From: Halorussus lipolyticus
Lineage (GTDB): Archaea > Halobacteriota > Halobacteria > Halobacteriales > Haladaptataceae
Assembly: GCF_029338375.1 (NCBI RefSeq)
Contig: NZ_CP119804.1
Span: forward strand, 3,182,955-3,246,954
Reading direction: 5' to 3'
DNA length: 64,000 nt
In this document: positions 28,243 through 37,026 of the stretch, one piece after another
How the letters are laid out: every line of letters begins with the position of its first letter
Numbering within the stretch: position 1 is the first letter of the stretch
Position numbers and translations under genes: made by a program
The notes under the pieces: generated by a model
Told to the model about the DNA's origin: nothing
Seen by the model: only the letters and a program-made list of their open reading frames with translations
The model's database searches: none

Positions 28243-30744
28243 TTAGTCGGCTTTCGCCTGCCAACCCCGCAGTCGGTCCTCGCTCACGCCCTGCACCTCC
28301 GAGGCCACCGTCTCAACCTCGGCGTCTTTCAGGTCGTCGATGCTCTCGATACCTGCCTCAGAGAGCTTCTCGGCAGTCTTCGCGCCGATGCCGTCGAGCG
28401 ATTCGAGGTCGCTTCCGGACTCGCTCTCGCGGGCCTTGAACTCCCGGTAGTTGCAGATGGGACAGCCGAGTTCCCACGGTTCGTCGCTGTTGTGGATGAC
28501 GAGTTCGGGCAGGTCGTGTTCCTCGCACCGCTCGTCGGTAATCTCGATGTCGCCCCGGCGAGGGAGCGGAAGCGAGTAATCGCAGTCGGGGTACCGGGTA
28601 CACCCGACCAGCCGAGAGCCGTTTTGGAGGTGCTTGATAGCAAGCTCTCCGCCTTCTTCCTCGCCGCATTCTGGACAGACGCCGATTACTTCGTCGTCCT
28701 CCTCGTCGGCCTCCTCGGCCTTGCAAAGCGGACACCCGTGGACGAACGTCTGGCGTCCGGCCAGCATCTTGACGTGGCGCAGGCCGTGGTCCTCGCACTC
28801 CTCGTCCAGAATCAGGGGCTTGCCCGTGTTCGGAAGCGGCAGGGTGTACTCGCAGTCGGGGTAGCCGTCACACCCGACGAAGTACGACCCGTTCCGGCTC
28901 TGGCGAACCAGCAGTTCGTGGTCCGACTCGGGGCAGGGACCGAGTTTCTTGTCGGCCTTCAGTGACTCCTGAAGCAGGTCACCGACCTCCTCGCGCGAGT
29001 CGCGCAGTTCGTCGAACACTTGCTGGAGGTACTCGCGCGACTCGTCTGCGACCTCGGACAGGTCGGCCTCGCCCTCCGCGATGGCGGTCATGTCTTCTTC
29101 GAGTTCGACGGTCATCTCCTCGCTGACCACGAGGTCCGCGAACTCCTCGGCGGCCGTGACCACGGCCTTGGCGAGTTGGGTCGGCCGGGGCGGGTCGCCC
29201 TCGACGTAGCCCCGGTCGTAGAGTTTCTCGATGGTGTTGTGGCGAGTCGATTTCGTGCCGACCCCCATCTTCTCCATGGTCTCGATAAGCCGCGATTGGC
29301 CGTATCTGCGGGGCGGTTGGGTCTGTTTGTCCTCGATGCGGGCGTCGGTGACTTCCAACTCGTCGCCCTCCTCGACGTCGGGGACGTAGTTCTCGGAGGT
29401 GTTGAAGTAGGGGTAGACCGCGTGGTAGCCCTCCTCCATCAGACGCTTGCCGTTGGCCTTGAGCGTGTGGTCCTCGACGCTGGCAACCACCTTGAGATGT
29501 TCCCACGTCGCGGAATCGGCGACGGTGGCGAAGAATCGCCTGACGACCAGTTCGTAGATTTCCCACTCGTCGTCCGAGAGGTCGCCCTTGGTGGGGATGT
29601 CCTCGGTCGGGTGAATCGGCGGGTGGTCGGTGGTCTCCTCGTCGCCCTCGGTGGGTTCGAGGTCGTCCAGTTCGAGCAGGTCGTCGGCGTCGTCGCCGAA
29701 GTGGTAGTTGCCCGAGAACGTGTCGAGTAGCTCCTCGGGGTCCAAATCGTCGGGATAGACCGTGTTGTCGGTCCGGGGGTAGGTCATGTAGCCCGCAGTG
29801 TAGAGGTCCTCGGCGATGCTCATGGCCTGCTGGGCCGAGTAGCCCAGACTCCCCGCGGCGCGGATGAACTGCGTGGTGTTGAAGGGTGCCGGCGGGTCGT
29901 CGGTCCGGGTGCGCCGGGAGACGCGCTCTACTTCTGCCGTGGTCGCCGAATCGAGGACCTCGAAGACGCTTCGGGCGGTCTCCTCGTCCCAGACACGCTC
30001 GGCCTCGTTGCCCTCGTCGTTGCGGTAGAAGTACTGGGACTCGAACTCGGCGGTCTCGTCGTCAGTATCCTTCAGGAGGTCCGCGAACAGTTCCCAGTAG
30101 TCCTCGGGGTCGAAGGCCTCGATTTCGCGCTCGCGGTCCACGATGAGTTTGAGGGTCGGCGACTGGACTCGGCCGACCGAGATGAAGTCGTCGCCCAACT
30201 GGCGGGCCGACAGCGAGAGGAATCGGGTGAGGGCCGCGCCCCAGATGAGGTCGATTTCCTGTCGGGCCTCGCCCGCCGCCGCGAGGTCGAAGTCCAACTC
30301 GTCGGGGTTTTCGAAGGCCTCCGTGACCTCGTTTTTCGTAATCGAGGAGAACCGGACCCGGCGAATCGGCACCTCGTCGTTGACCTCGCGGACGAGTTCC
30401 CACGCCTCCTTGCCGATGAGTTCGCCCTCGCGGTCGTAGTCGGTCGCAATCGTCACTTGGTCGGACTTCCGGGCCAGCACTCGCAGGGTGGAGACGATGT
30501 TTTCCTTGGTGGCCTTCTTCTCGATGGGGGCGTTGATGAGTTCGACGGGTTCCACGTCGCGCCAGTCGTTGTACTCGTCGGGGAAGTCCACGCCCACCAC
30601 GTGGCCCGACAGACCGATGCACCGCCTGCCGCCCCACTTGTAGACGTTGACGCCGTTCTTGCGTTCGGCCTCGGCGGACTCGCCGCTCAGGATGTCGGCG
30701 ATGCGTCTGGCGGCGTTGTCCTTCTCGGTGATTATCAGTTCCAT
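28243..30744 (-). CDS. topA: DNA topoisomerase I (type IA)
   Basis: The 833-residue enzyme relaxes negatively supercoiled DNA. The Toprim domain occupies the N-terminus (ELIITEKDNAARRIADILSG with Glu, then IATDYDREGELIG with the DxD metal site). The catalytic Tyr322 lies in YMTYPRTDN. Three zinc-finger-like topoisomerase C4 modules follow (CPESDHELL...CDGYPDCEY, CPECGEEEGG...CTRYPDCDY and flanking CPLC/CPIC pairs). The C-terminal 55 residues form a helix-hairpin-helix domain (SLDGIGAKTAEKLSEAGIES), a frequent haloarchaeal addition. It is complete and alone on its strand, convergent with the Cys-rich secreted protein gene. Confidence 0.95.
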   Translation of the reverse strand: MELIITEKDNAARRIADILSGESAEAERKNGVNVYKWGGRRCIGLSGHVVGVDFPDEYNDWRDVEPVELINAPIEKKATKENIVSTLRVLARKSDQVTIATDYDREGELIGKEAWELVREVNDEVPIRRVRFSSITKNEVTEAFENPDELDFDLAAAGEARQEIDLIWGAALTRFLSLSARQLGDDFISVGRVQSPTLKLIVDREREIEAFDPEDYWELFADLLKDTDDETAEFESQYFYRNDEGNEAERVWDEETARSVFEVLDSATTAEVERVSRRTRTDDPPAPFNTTQFIRAAGSLGYSAQQAMSIAEDLYTAGYMTYPRTDNTVYPDDLDPEELLDTFSGNYHFGDDADDLLELDDLEPTEGDEETTDHPPIHPTEDIPTKGDLSDDEWEIYELVVRRFFATVADSATWEHLKVVASVEDHTLKANGKRLMEEGYHAVYPYFNTSENYVPDVEEGDELEVTDARIEDKQTQPPRRYGQSRLIETMEKMGVGTKSTRHNTIEKLYDRGYVEGDPPRPTQLAKAVVTAAEEFADLVVSEEMTVELEEDMTAIAEGEADLSEVADESREYLQQVFDELRDSREEVGDLLQESLKADKKLGPCPESDHELLVRQSRNGSYFVGCDGYPDCEYTLPLPNTGKPLILDEECEDHGLRHVKMLAGRQTFVHGCPLCKAEEADEEDDEVIGVCPECGEEEGGELAIKHLQNGSRLVGCTRYPDCDYSLPLPRRGDIEITDERCEEHDLPELVIHNSDEPWELGCPICNYREFKARESESGSDLESLDGIGAKTAEKLSEAGIESIDDLKDAEVETVASEVQGVSEDRLRGWQAKAD

Positions 30745-30935
30745 GCCTCACCTCCAGCGGTCGGTCCGCGTCCGAACCGGGCGGCTACTTGGGGGTCGGG
30801 GAGTCGCTGGTCGCTCATTCGTGTTCTCGGTAGGACAACTGCGGGGGTAAAGCTTTCGCCGAGAAAATCGCATGCAGGCGTCGGGTTACCCGCCGAACGG
30901 GGCGAATCCGGCAGGCCCGAAGGGAAAGCGTGTGT

Positions 30936-30941
30936 TTAAGA
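30936..30941 (+). promoter_or_regulatory. TATA-like box for the MATE exporter gene
   Basis: TTTAAG in the context TGTGTTTAAGAATTAC lies about 30 bases before the GTG start. The spacing fits a message with little or no leader and supports the GTG start. Confidence 0.5.
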
Positions 30942-30969
30942 ATTACACCCACGACGTTCCACCGGAACC

Positions 30970-32397
30970 GTGGCAGGCAAACAGGAAAGTCGGGTGGACA
31001 TGACCACCGGGGCAATCACGCCCAAGTTGGTGAGTCTCGCGTGGCCGCTGGTGGCCGGGAACCTCCTCCAGACGTTCTACAATCTCGCGGACATGTTCTG
31101 GGTGGGCAGAGTCGGGCCGAACGCGGTCGCGGCCGTCTCGCTGATGTTCCCGACCGCGTGGATGTTCGTCTCGGTGGCGATGGGGTTGACCGCGGCGTCC
31201 GTCGCGCTGGTCTCCCAGCACGTCGGCGCGGGCGACGACCGGAAGGCCGACAACGTGGTGGCCCAGATTACGATGTTGACCGTCGCGGTGGCGCTGGCGC
31301 TGTCGGCGTTCGGCTACGTCTTCCGACACCCACTGCTGTCGCTAGTCGGCGCGCAGGGGCAGGTGTATGCCTTCTCGCTTGAGTACATCGAAGTGCTGTT
31401 CGTCTCGATTCCGTTCACCTTCCTGTTTTTCGTCTTCCGAGCGGTCCTGCGCGGGGCGGGCGACACCCGGACCGCGATGTGGTTGATGGTCCTCTCGGCG
31501 GGCGTCAACGTGGTCGTGGACCCCTTGCTCATCCTCGGGTGGGGTCCCTTCCCCGAGTGGGGCGTCCGCGGGGCCGCCATCGCTACCCTGATTTCGCGGG
31601 TGCTGGCCGCGGTTATTGGTGTCGCGCTCCTCGTCAAGGGCGACTGGGGCGTCCGCCTGCGCCTCGGGGACCTCCGGCCCGACTGGCCAGTGCTGAAGCG
31701 ACTCGTGGATGTCGGGTATCCCGGCACCCTCGACGGCCTCGCGCGGAGTTTCTCTGCGGTGGCGATGGCGGCGCTGGTTGCCCGGTTCGGTGCGATTCCG
31801 ACCGCGGCCTACGGCGTCGGCCTCCGGTTGATGTCGGTGTCGTGGACCGTCTCGGGCGCGGTCGGACAGGCCACCGCGACCGGGGTGGGCCAGAACCTCG
31901 GCGCTGACACGCCCGACCGGGCCGCCGAGGTCACGTGGAAGGGGACCGGCGGGACGATGGCGGTGCTGTTCGGCGCTGGCGCGCTGATGTATGTCTTCCC
32001 CGCCGGAGCGATGCGTGTGTTCATCGACGACCCCGCTGTCGTCTCTGCGGGCGTGGAGTTCCTGCGCATCATCGGCCCCTTCCTCGCCTTCTTCGGCGGC
32101 CTGATGGTCGTGCAGGGCGGGTTCCGGGGCGCGGGCGACACCCGGACCGCGATGGCGCTGTCGGTCCTCTCGCGGTGGGTTCTGCGTATCCCGGTCGCGC
32201 TGGTGTTAGCCTACTCGTGGTCGATTTCCGCGCTCGGCGTCCCGCTCTCGGGGTGGGCGTGGGGCGTCGAGGGTCTCTGGTGGGCGTGGTCGTTCTCCGC
32301 GATTGGGTCGTTCGTCGTCGGCGTGGCGTGGTTCAGCCTCGGTCGGTGGCAGAAAGGCGTCGTAGAGAAAGAACCGACGGCCTCGCCGGGAGACTGA
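30970..32397 (+). CDS. MATE family efflux transporter
   Basis: The 475-residue exporter starts at GTG 30970 and has about twelve membrane helices in two homologous halves. Each half shows the MATE-typical RAVLRGAGDTRTAM / GGFRGAGDTRTAMAL repeat at equivalent places. The first helix contains PLVAGNLLQTFYNLADMFWV. Members extrude organic cations or drugs driven by sodium or proton gradients; in a haloarchaeon sodium is likely, which is inference. A TTTAAG box at about 30936-30941 precedes the GTG by about 30 bases, supporting this start. Confidence 0.93.
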   Translation: MAGKQESRVDMTTGAITPKLVSLAWPLVAGNLLQTFYNLADMFWVGRVGPNAVAAVSLMFPTAWMFVSVAMGLTAASVALVSQHVGAGDDRKADNVVAQITMLTVAVALALSAFGYVFRHPLLSLVGAQGQVYAFSLEYIEVLFVSIPFTFLFFVFRAVLRGAGDTRTAMWLMVLSAGVNVVVDPLLILGWGPFPEWGVRGAAIATLISRVLAAVIGVALLVKGDWGVRLRLGDLRPDWPVLKRLVDVGYPGTLDGLARSFSAVAMAALVARFGAIPTAAYGVGLRLMSVSWTVSGAVGQATATGVGQNLGADTPDRAAEVTWKGTGGTMAVLFGAGALMYVFPAGAMRVFIDDPAVVSAGVEFLRIIGPFLAFFGGLMVVQGGFRGAGDTRTAMALSVLSRWVLRIPVALVLAYSWSISALGVPLSGWAWGVEGLWWAWSFSAIGSFVVGVAWFSLGRWQKGVVEKEPTASPGD

Positions 32398-32530
32398 GCG
32401 ACGTTCCGGAGGGCAACAAATGAAATTTGTTGAAATAGGAAAACAATTCCTAACCACTTGTATCGGTAGCTCCACGCGAGGCCTCTCGCTTCCAACAGCC
32501 TATTATGGGACCTCGCCGAGGTTTCCAACG

Positions 32531-32647
32531 ATGGACGCACGAACGAGGAGCACGCGACTTCGACGCCGGTGGGCCGAACTCGACCGCGGGTGGCAGGCGG
32601 TCGTCCTCGGCTACCTCGCGGTCGGCGTGGTCGCTCTCGTAGTCTAA
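32531..32647 (+). CDS. Possible 38-residue membrane micro-protein before the YeiH-like gene
   Basis: A short frame from ATG 32531 (MDARTRSTRLRRRWAELDRG) ends four bases before the ATG of the YeiH-like transporter. It encodes a basic N-terminus and one hydrophobic helix (WQAVVLGYLAVGVVALVV). The tight spacing suggests translational coupling. I know no family; it could be a small subunit of the transporter or simply a leader peptide. The longer reading upstream from 32420 is not protein-like. Confidence 0.5.
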   Translation: MDARTRSTRLRRRWAELDRGWQAVVLGYLAVGVVALVV

Positions 32648-32651
32648 CTCG

Positions 32652-33656
32652 ATGGCAGGGTTCCGGCGACTCCTCCCCGGTCTCGCGCTCCTGATAGCCG
32701 TCGGTGCAGTCGGCGAGGCCGTCGGCGCGGTCACGCCGCTGAACTCGCTCGTCGTCGCAATCGCGCTCGGGATTCTGGTCGCCAACGTCGCGGGAGTTCC
32801 GGCGGCCTGCCGACCGGGCGTCGCCACCCAGAAGCTCTGGCTCGAAGTCGGCATCGTACTGATGGGCGCTCGCATCGCGCTCGATTCCGTCCTCGCCGCG
32901 GGTCTCCCGCTCCTGCTGTCGGTGGTCGGCATCGTCGCGTTCACCATCGCCGTCGCCGAAGGCCTCTCGCGCAGTCTGTTCGGTCTCCAGCGCCGCCTCG
33001 GGTCCCTGCTGGCGGCGGGCGCGAGCATCTGCGGCGTCTCGGCGGTGGTCGCCATCGCCGGGACCGTCCGGGCCGACGAGGACCAAATCGCCTACGCCAC
33101 CAGCGCCATCCTGCTGTTCGACGCGCTCACGCTGTTCGCCTATCCCGTTGTCGGGCAACTCCTCGGACTCTCCGGGCAGGTCTTCGGCATCTGGGCCGGC
33201 CTGAGCATGTTCAGCACCGGCCCGGTGACGGCCGCGGGGTTCGCCTACTCCGAGGCGGCCGGCCAGTGGGCCACGCTGACGAAACTCACGCGCAACGTCC
33301 TGCTGGGTGCGGTCGTCCTCGCCTACTCGGTGGCCTACACCGGCACTGCCGGTTCCGACTCGGCGTTCGACGCCCCCGGCCGGACCCTCCGGGAACTCTG
33401 GCAGGGGTTCCCCAAGTTCGTCCTCGGGTTCGTCTCGGTGATGGTGCTTGCGTCCAGCGGGGTGCTCTCTCCGGCCGAAATCGACGCTCTCACGCGCGCC
33501 TATCACTATTTATTCCTCGTCGCGTTCGCCGGTCTCGGCCTCGACATCGACGCTCGGGACCTCCGCCGGACCGGCGCGGGACCGGTCGGACTACTGTTCG
33601 TCACGCTCGTCGTCGTCAGTGCAGTGTCGCTAGTCGGGGTTCGGTTCCTGTTCTGA
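32652..33656 (+). CDS. YeiH/UPF0324 family putative sulfate-export transporter
   Basis: The 334-residue membrane protein has about ten hydrophobic helices. Family landmarks are PLNSLVVAIALGILVANVAG, LWLEVGIVLMGARIALDSVL, LLAAGASICGVSAVVAIAGT (the conserved SICGxSA block) and, near the end, HYLFLVAFAGLGLDIDARDL. YeiH-type proteins are annotated as putative sulfate exporters on limited evidence, so the substrate is uncertain. The micro-ORF immediately upstream may be co-translated. The gene is convergent with gatB across a structured intergenic region. Confidence 0.85.
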   Translation: MAGFRRLLPGLALLIAVGAVGEAVGAVTPLNSLVVAIALGILVANVAGVPAACRPGVATQKLWLEVGIVLMGARIALDSVLAAGLPLLLSVVGIVAFTIAVAEGLSRSLFGLQRRLGSLLAAGASICGVSAVVAIAGTVRADEDQIAYATSAILLFDALTLFAYPVVGQLLGLSGQVFGIWAGLSMFSTGPVTAAGFAYSEAAGQWATLTKLTRNVLLGAVVLAYSVAYTGTAGSDSAFDAPGRTLRELWQGFPKFVLGFVSVMVLASSGVLSPAEIDALTRAYHYLFLVAFAGLGLDIDARDLRRTGAGPVGLLFVTLVVVSAVSLVGVRFLF

Positions 33657-33689
33657 GGACGAGAGTTTAAGCCTGAAGCCGGGACGAAC

Positions 33690-33770
33690 CCCTCGCGTGA
33701 CCTGAGACCCGTCCCGAGGAGTCTCGGCGGGAGCGCGGCGCGCTCCTCGGGGTCGAAGCAACCAAAACTT
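33690..33770 (+). ncRNA. Candidate small structured RNA (three-way junction) between YeiH-like gene and gatB
   Basis: The sequence can fold into a closed three-way junction. GACCC (33706-33710) pairs with GGGTC (33750-33754), enclosing CCGAG-GAGT-CTCGG (33714-33727) and GGAGCGC-GGC-GCGCTCC (33730-33746). A TATA-like TTTAAG (33666-33671) lies about 20-25 bases before the start of this region. An alternative helix CGGGACG/CGTCCCG (33680-33686 with 33710-33716) competes with the junction. It could equally be a terminator for the two convergent genes. Confidence 0.3.
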
Positions 33771-33785
33771 GCGCCGCCTGTTCGC

Positions 33786-35273
33786 CTACTCGTCCAGTCG
33801 CTCGCGGAGCATCTGGTTCACCGAACCGGGGTCGGCGCTCCCGCCGGTCTTCTGCATGACCTGCCCGACGAGGAAGTTGAGCGCGCCGCCTTCGCCGGTG
33901 TGGTAGTCTTCCACGGCGTCGGGGTTCTCCTCGATGGCCTCGGTGACGGCACCCTCGACTTCGCCCTCGTCGGCCTTGCCCAGCCCCTCGCGGTCGATGA
34001 CCGTCTCGGGGTCGTCGCCCTCGTCCAGCATCTCGCGGAGGACGACCTCCTCGGCGTTCTTCGTGGTAATCTCGTCTTCGGCGACGAGTTCGACGAGGTG
34101 CTTGAACTCGCCGAGGCGACCCTCAACGTCGGTAATCTCCATGTCGCGGTAGTTGAGTTCGCCCAGCAGGTTGTCGGCGACCCACGTCGCGGCGAGGTCG
34201 GGGGCGTACTCGCTGGCCACGTCCTCGTAGAAGTCCGCGACCTGCTTGGTGGAGGTGAGTTTGCTGGCGGCCTCCTCGCTCAGGTCGTACTCGTCGCGGA
34301 ACCGCTCGCGCCGGGCGTCCGGTAGCTCGGGGATGTCGAGTTTCTGCTTCCAGTCGCTGACTTGGAGCGGCGGCAGGTCGGCCTCCCGGAAGTAGCGGTA
34401 GTCTTTCTCCTCTTCCTTCGACCGCATCGAGACGGTGATGCCACGGGACTCGTCCCAGTGGCGGGTCTCCTGTTCGACTTCTCGGCCGCGCTTGACCGCG
34501 TTCTTCTGGCGTTGGGCCTCGTAGGACAGGGCTTTCTCCGCACCCTTGTGGCTAGAGATGTTCTTGACCTCGGTCCGGTTGGCCGATTCGAGGGCCTCGT
34601 CGCTAATCTCGCCGTCGTCGCCGATTTCGTCGGCGTCCACGACGCTGAGGTTGGCGTCGATGCGGAGGCTCCCGTCGCGCTGGCTATCGAACACGCCGAG
34701 GTATTCCAGCACTTCTTCGAGTTTGGCGAGGAAGGCCCGGACCTCCTCGGAGCCACGGAAGTCGGGTTCGGTCACGATTTCCATCAGCGGGACGCCCGCT
34801 CGGTTGTAGTTGACCAGCGTGTACTCGGCGGTGTCGATGCTCCCGCCGGCGTGCTGGAGGCTTCCGGGGTCCTCTTCGAGGTGGGCGCGCTGGATGCCGA
34901 CGGTCCGGCGCTCGCCCTCGACTTCGACCGCCAGTTCGCCGTCCTGACAGACAGGAGCGTCGTACTGGGTAATCTGGAACCCCTTGGGCAGGTCGGGGTA
35001 GAAGTAGTTCTTCCGGTGGAAGGTCGTCTCCTCGGGGATGTCGGCGTCGATGGCCTTGCCGACCTTGACCGCGGATTCGACCGCGCCCTCGTTCAGCACC
35101 GGGAGCGCGCCGGGCAGGCCGAGACACACCGGGCAGGTGTGGGTGTTTGGCTCGGCGTCGGCCACGTCGGTCGAACACCCGCAGAAGATTTTCGTGTCCG
35201 TCTCGAGTTGCACGTGGACCTCCAGACCGATGACGACGGCGAGGTCCGATTGCTGGACAGCCTGTGCAGTCAT
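33786..35273 (-). CDS. gatB: Asp-tRNA(Asn)/Glu-tRNA(Gln) amidotransferase subunit B
   Basis: The 495-residue GatB binds the misacylated tRNA and performs the kinase and transamidation steps that make Asn-tRNA and Gln-tRNA with GatA and GatC. Hallmarks are the N-terminal VIGLEVHVQLETDTKIFCGC, the zinc-binding cysteines (CGCS and CPVCLGLPGALPVLN), RKNYFYPDLPKGFQITQYD, and the C-terminal YqeY-like helical domain beginning about residue 345 and ending QVMQKTGGSADPGSVNQML. The presence of GatB agrees with the non-discriminating AspRS in this window. gatA and gatC are not here. A 90-base divergent region separates it from the downstream sensor kinase on the plus strand. Confidence 0.95.
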   Translation of the reverse strand: MTAQAVQQSDLAVVIGLEVHVQLETDTKIFCGCSTDVADAEPNTHTCPVCLGLPGALPVLNEGAVESAVKVGKAIDADIPEETTFHRKNYFYPDLPKGFQITQYDAPVCQDGELAVEVEGERRTVGIQRAHLEEDPGSLQHAGGSIDTAEYTLVNYNRAGVPLMEIVTEPDFRGSEEVRAFLAKLEEVLEYLGVFDSQRDGSLRIDANLSVVDADEIGDDGEISDEALESANRTEVKNISSHKGAEKALSYEAQRQKNAVKRGREVEQETRHWDESRGITVSMRSKEEEKDYRYFREADLPPLQVSDWKQKLDIPELPDARRERFRDEYDLSEEAASKLTSTKQVADFYEDVASEYAPDLAATWVADNLLGELNYRDMEITDVEGRLGEFKHLVELVAEDEITTKNAEEVVLREMLDEGDDPETVIDREGLGKADEGEVEGAVTEAIEENPDAVEDYHTGEGGALNFLVGQVMQKTGGSADPGSVNQMLRERLDE

Positions 35274-35362
35274 TACGCCCCAGTTTGCGGCCGGGCCGCT
35301 AAAGACTAACGAACGACGGTTCAGCAGGGTTCATTACCTCCGAGCGTTCAGGTGGTGAAAAC

Positions 35363-37021
35363 GTGAAGGTCCGGACGAAGTTCGCGGTGCTGATGGTGGT
35401 CGTCACGCTGGTCCTCAGCGGCGTGGTCTACGGCCAACTCGAACTGGCAAAAGACCGGTCCATCTCGGGGATGCAGGAGAACGTGGACCAGACGGCGGCC
35501 CAGACTGCCGAGCAAATCGACGCCCAGATTCGCCAAGAGAAGAACTACGTCGGGTTCTACGCCTCGCGCCCGGCGGCGAGCGACTTCAACCGGTCCGGCG
35601 AGTTCTTGGACAGGCTTCTGACGAACCCGCACCTGTTCGCCGCGCAGGTGGTCGCGGCCAACGGCACCGTGGTCGATTTCCGGGGCGACATCTCGCCCGA
35701 GGTCCGCGACGAGACCATCGGCAAGGACCTCAGCACCCGGACCTACGTGAGCAAGACCGCCGAAACCGGCGAAATCCACGTCACCGACCCCGAGCGCGTT
35801 GCGGGGACCGACCAGCACATCGTCGTCGTCAGCGCGCCGATTTTCGAGGACGGCGAGATAACCGGCGTCCTCGCGGCGGCGCTCCCGGTCAACGAGTTCA
35901 CCTTCCTCACCATGGTCAAGCCGCTGGAGACCGGGGTTCGGACCGTCTCGGTCCGGGCCGACGGCAAGGTTCTCCACGAGTCGCAGGCCGCCTTCGACGA
36001 GAGCGTTTCGAGCAGTGCGACTGTCTCCTCGACCGGGTGGACGGTCAGGGTGAGTCGGGACCGCTCGACCCTGAACGCCCGATTGCGAGAGGTCGCCGTC
36101 ATGCAGGCGGCGAGTCTGGCGCTGGTGTTGTCGCTGGTCATCGCGCTGGCGGTCTGGGAGTACAACGCCAACATCCGGCAGGCAGAGAAACTGCTCGACG
36201 GGTTCAGCGCGCTCCGGGACGGCGACTACGACGAGTCGCCCGAACTCGCCTCGGGCGAGGAGTGGCACCAGATTCGGGAGGGGTTCGAGGACCTCGCCGA
36301 CGCGCTGGCCGAGCGCGAGACGGAACTCCGGGAGCGCGAACAGCGTCTACAGGTGTTCAACCGCGTCCTGCGCCACAACGTGCGAAACGGCATGACCGTC
36401 GTGGTCAACTACGCCGAGTTCGTCGCCGACGAGGCCGACGACCAACAGGTCCGGCAGGCCGCCGAGAAAATCGCCACCCGAGGCTGGGACCTCGTGGACT
36501 TAAGCGAGAAGGCCCGCAGGGTCGGGTCGGCGATGGAGGGCGAGGAGTCCGGGCCGGTCGAGACCGACGTCTCCTCGGTCGCCGAAGATGCCGCTGAGGC
36601 GGTCCGCGACGACTACCCCGACGCCGACATCTCGGTCGAGGCCGACGACCAACCCTCTGCGCTGGCGGTTCCCGCCCTCGACGCCGCGGTCGAGAACCTC
36701 TGTGAGAACGCGGTCGAACACAATGACGACCCCTCGGTGTCGGTCTCTGTCGAGGAGGTCGCGGACGCAACCGGCGCTGACGCCGATGCTGACGACCCGC
36801 AGTGGGTCCGCGTCTCGGTCACAGACGACGGGTCGGGCATCCCGGAACACGAGCGGGCCGTCTTGACCGAGGGCGAGGAGACCGACCTCGAACACGGGAG
36901 CGGTCTGGGCCTGTGGCTAGTCCACTGGGTCGTGGAACGCTCCGGCGGTCGGCTTACCTTCGCCGAGAACGACCCGCAGGGGTCGGTCGTCAATATCGAC
37001 TTACAGCCGGCAGAAAACTGA
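35363..37021 (+). CDS. Sensor histidine kinase with Cache-like extracellular domain
   Basis: The 552-residue kinase starts at GTG 35363 and has a membrane helix at about 7-25, an extracellular Cache-type sensor (to about 240) containing VRDETIGKDLSTRTYVSKT, and a second helix near 250-268. A HAMP-like stretch and coiled coil (LAERETELREREQRLQV) follow, then the phospho-accepting His in VLRHNVRNGMTV. The ATPase domain has N-box NLCENAVEHND and DDGSGIPEHE followed by GSGLGLWLVHW. The acidic variable insert EEVADATGADADADD is typical of halophiles. No response regulator is adjacent. The stop lies 6 bases from the end of the convergent surface-protein gene. Confidence 0.9.
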   Translation: MKVRTKFAVLMVVVTLVLSGVVYGQLELAKDRSISGMQENVDQTAAQTAEQIDAQIRQEKNYVGFYASRPAASDFNRSGEFLDRLLTNPHLFAAQVVAANGTVVDFRGDISPEVRDETIGKDLSTRTYVSKTAETGEIHVTDPERVAGTDQHIVVVSAPIFEDGEITGVLAAALPVNEFTFLTMVKPLETGVRTVSVRADGKVLHESQAAFDESVSSSATVSSTGWTVRVSRDRSTLNARLREVAVMQAASLALVLSLVIALAVWEYNANIRQAEKLLDGFSALRDGDYDESPELASGEEWHQIREGFEDLADALAERETELREREQRLQVFNRVLRHNVRNGMTVVVNYAEFVADEADDQQVRQAAEKIATRGWDLVDLSEKARRVGSAMEGEESGPVETDVSSVAEDAAEAVRDDYPDADISVEADDQPSALAVPALDAAVENLCENAVEHNDDPSVSVSVEEVADATGADADADDPQWVRVSVTDDGSGIPEHERAVLTEGEETDLEHGSGLGLWLVHWVVERSGGRLTFAENDPQGSVVNIDLQPAEN

Positions 37022-37026
37022 CCGGG

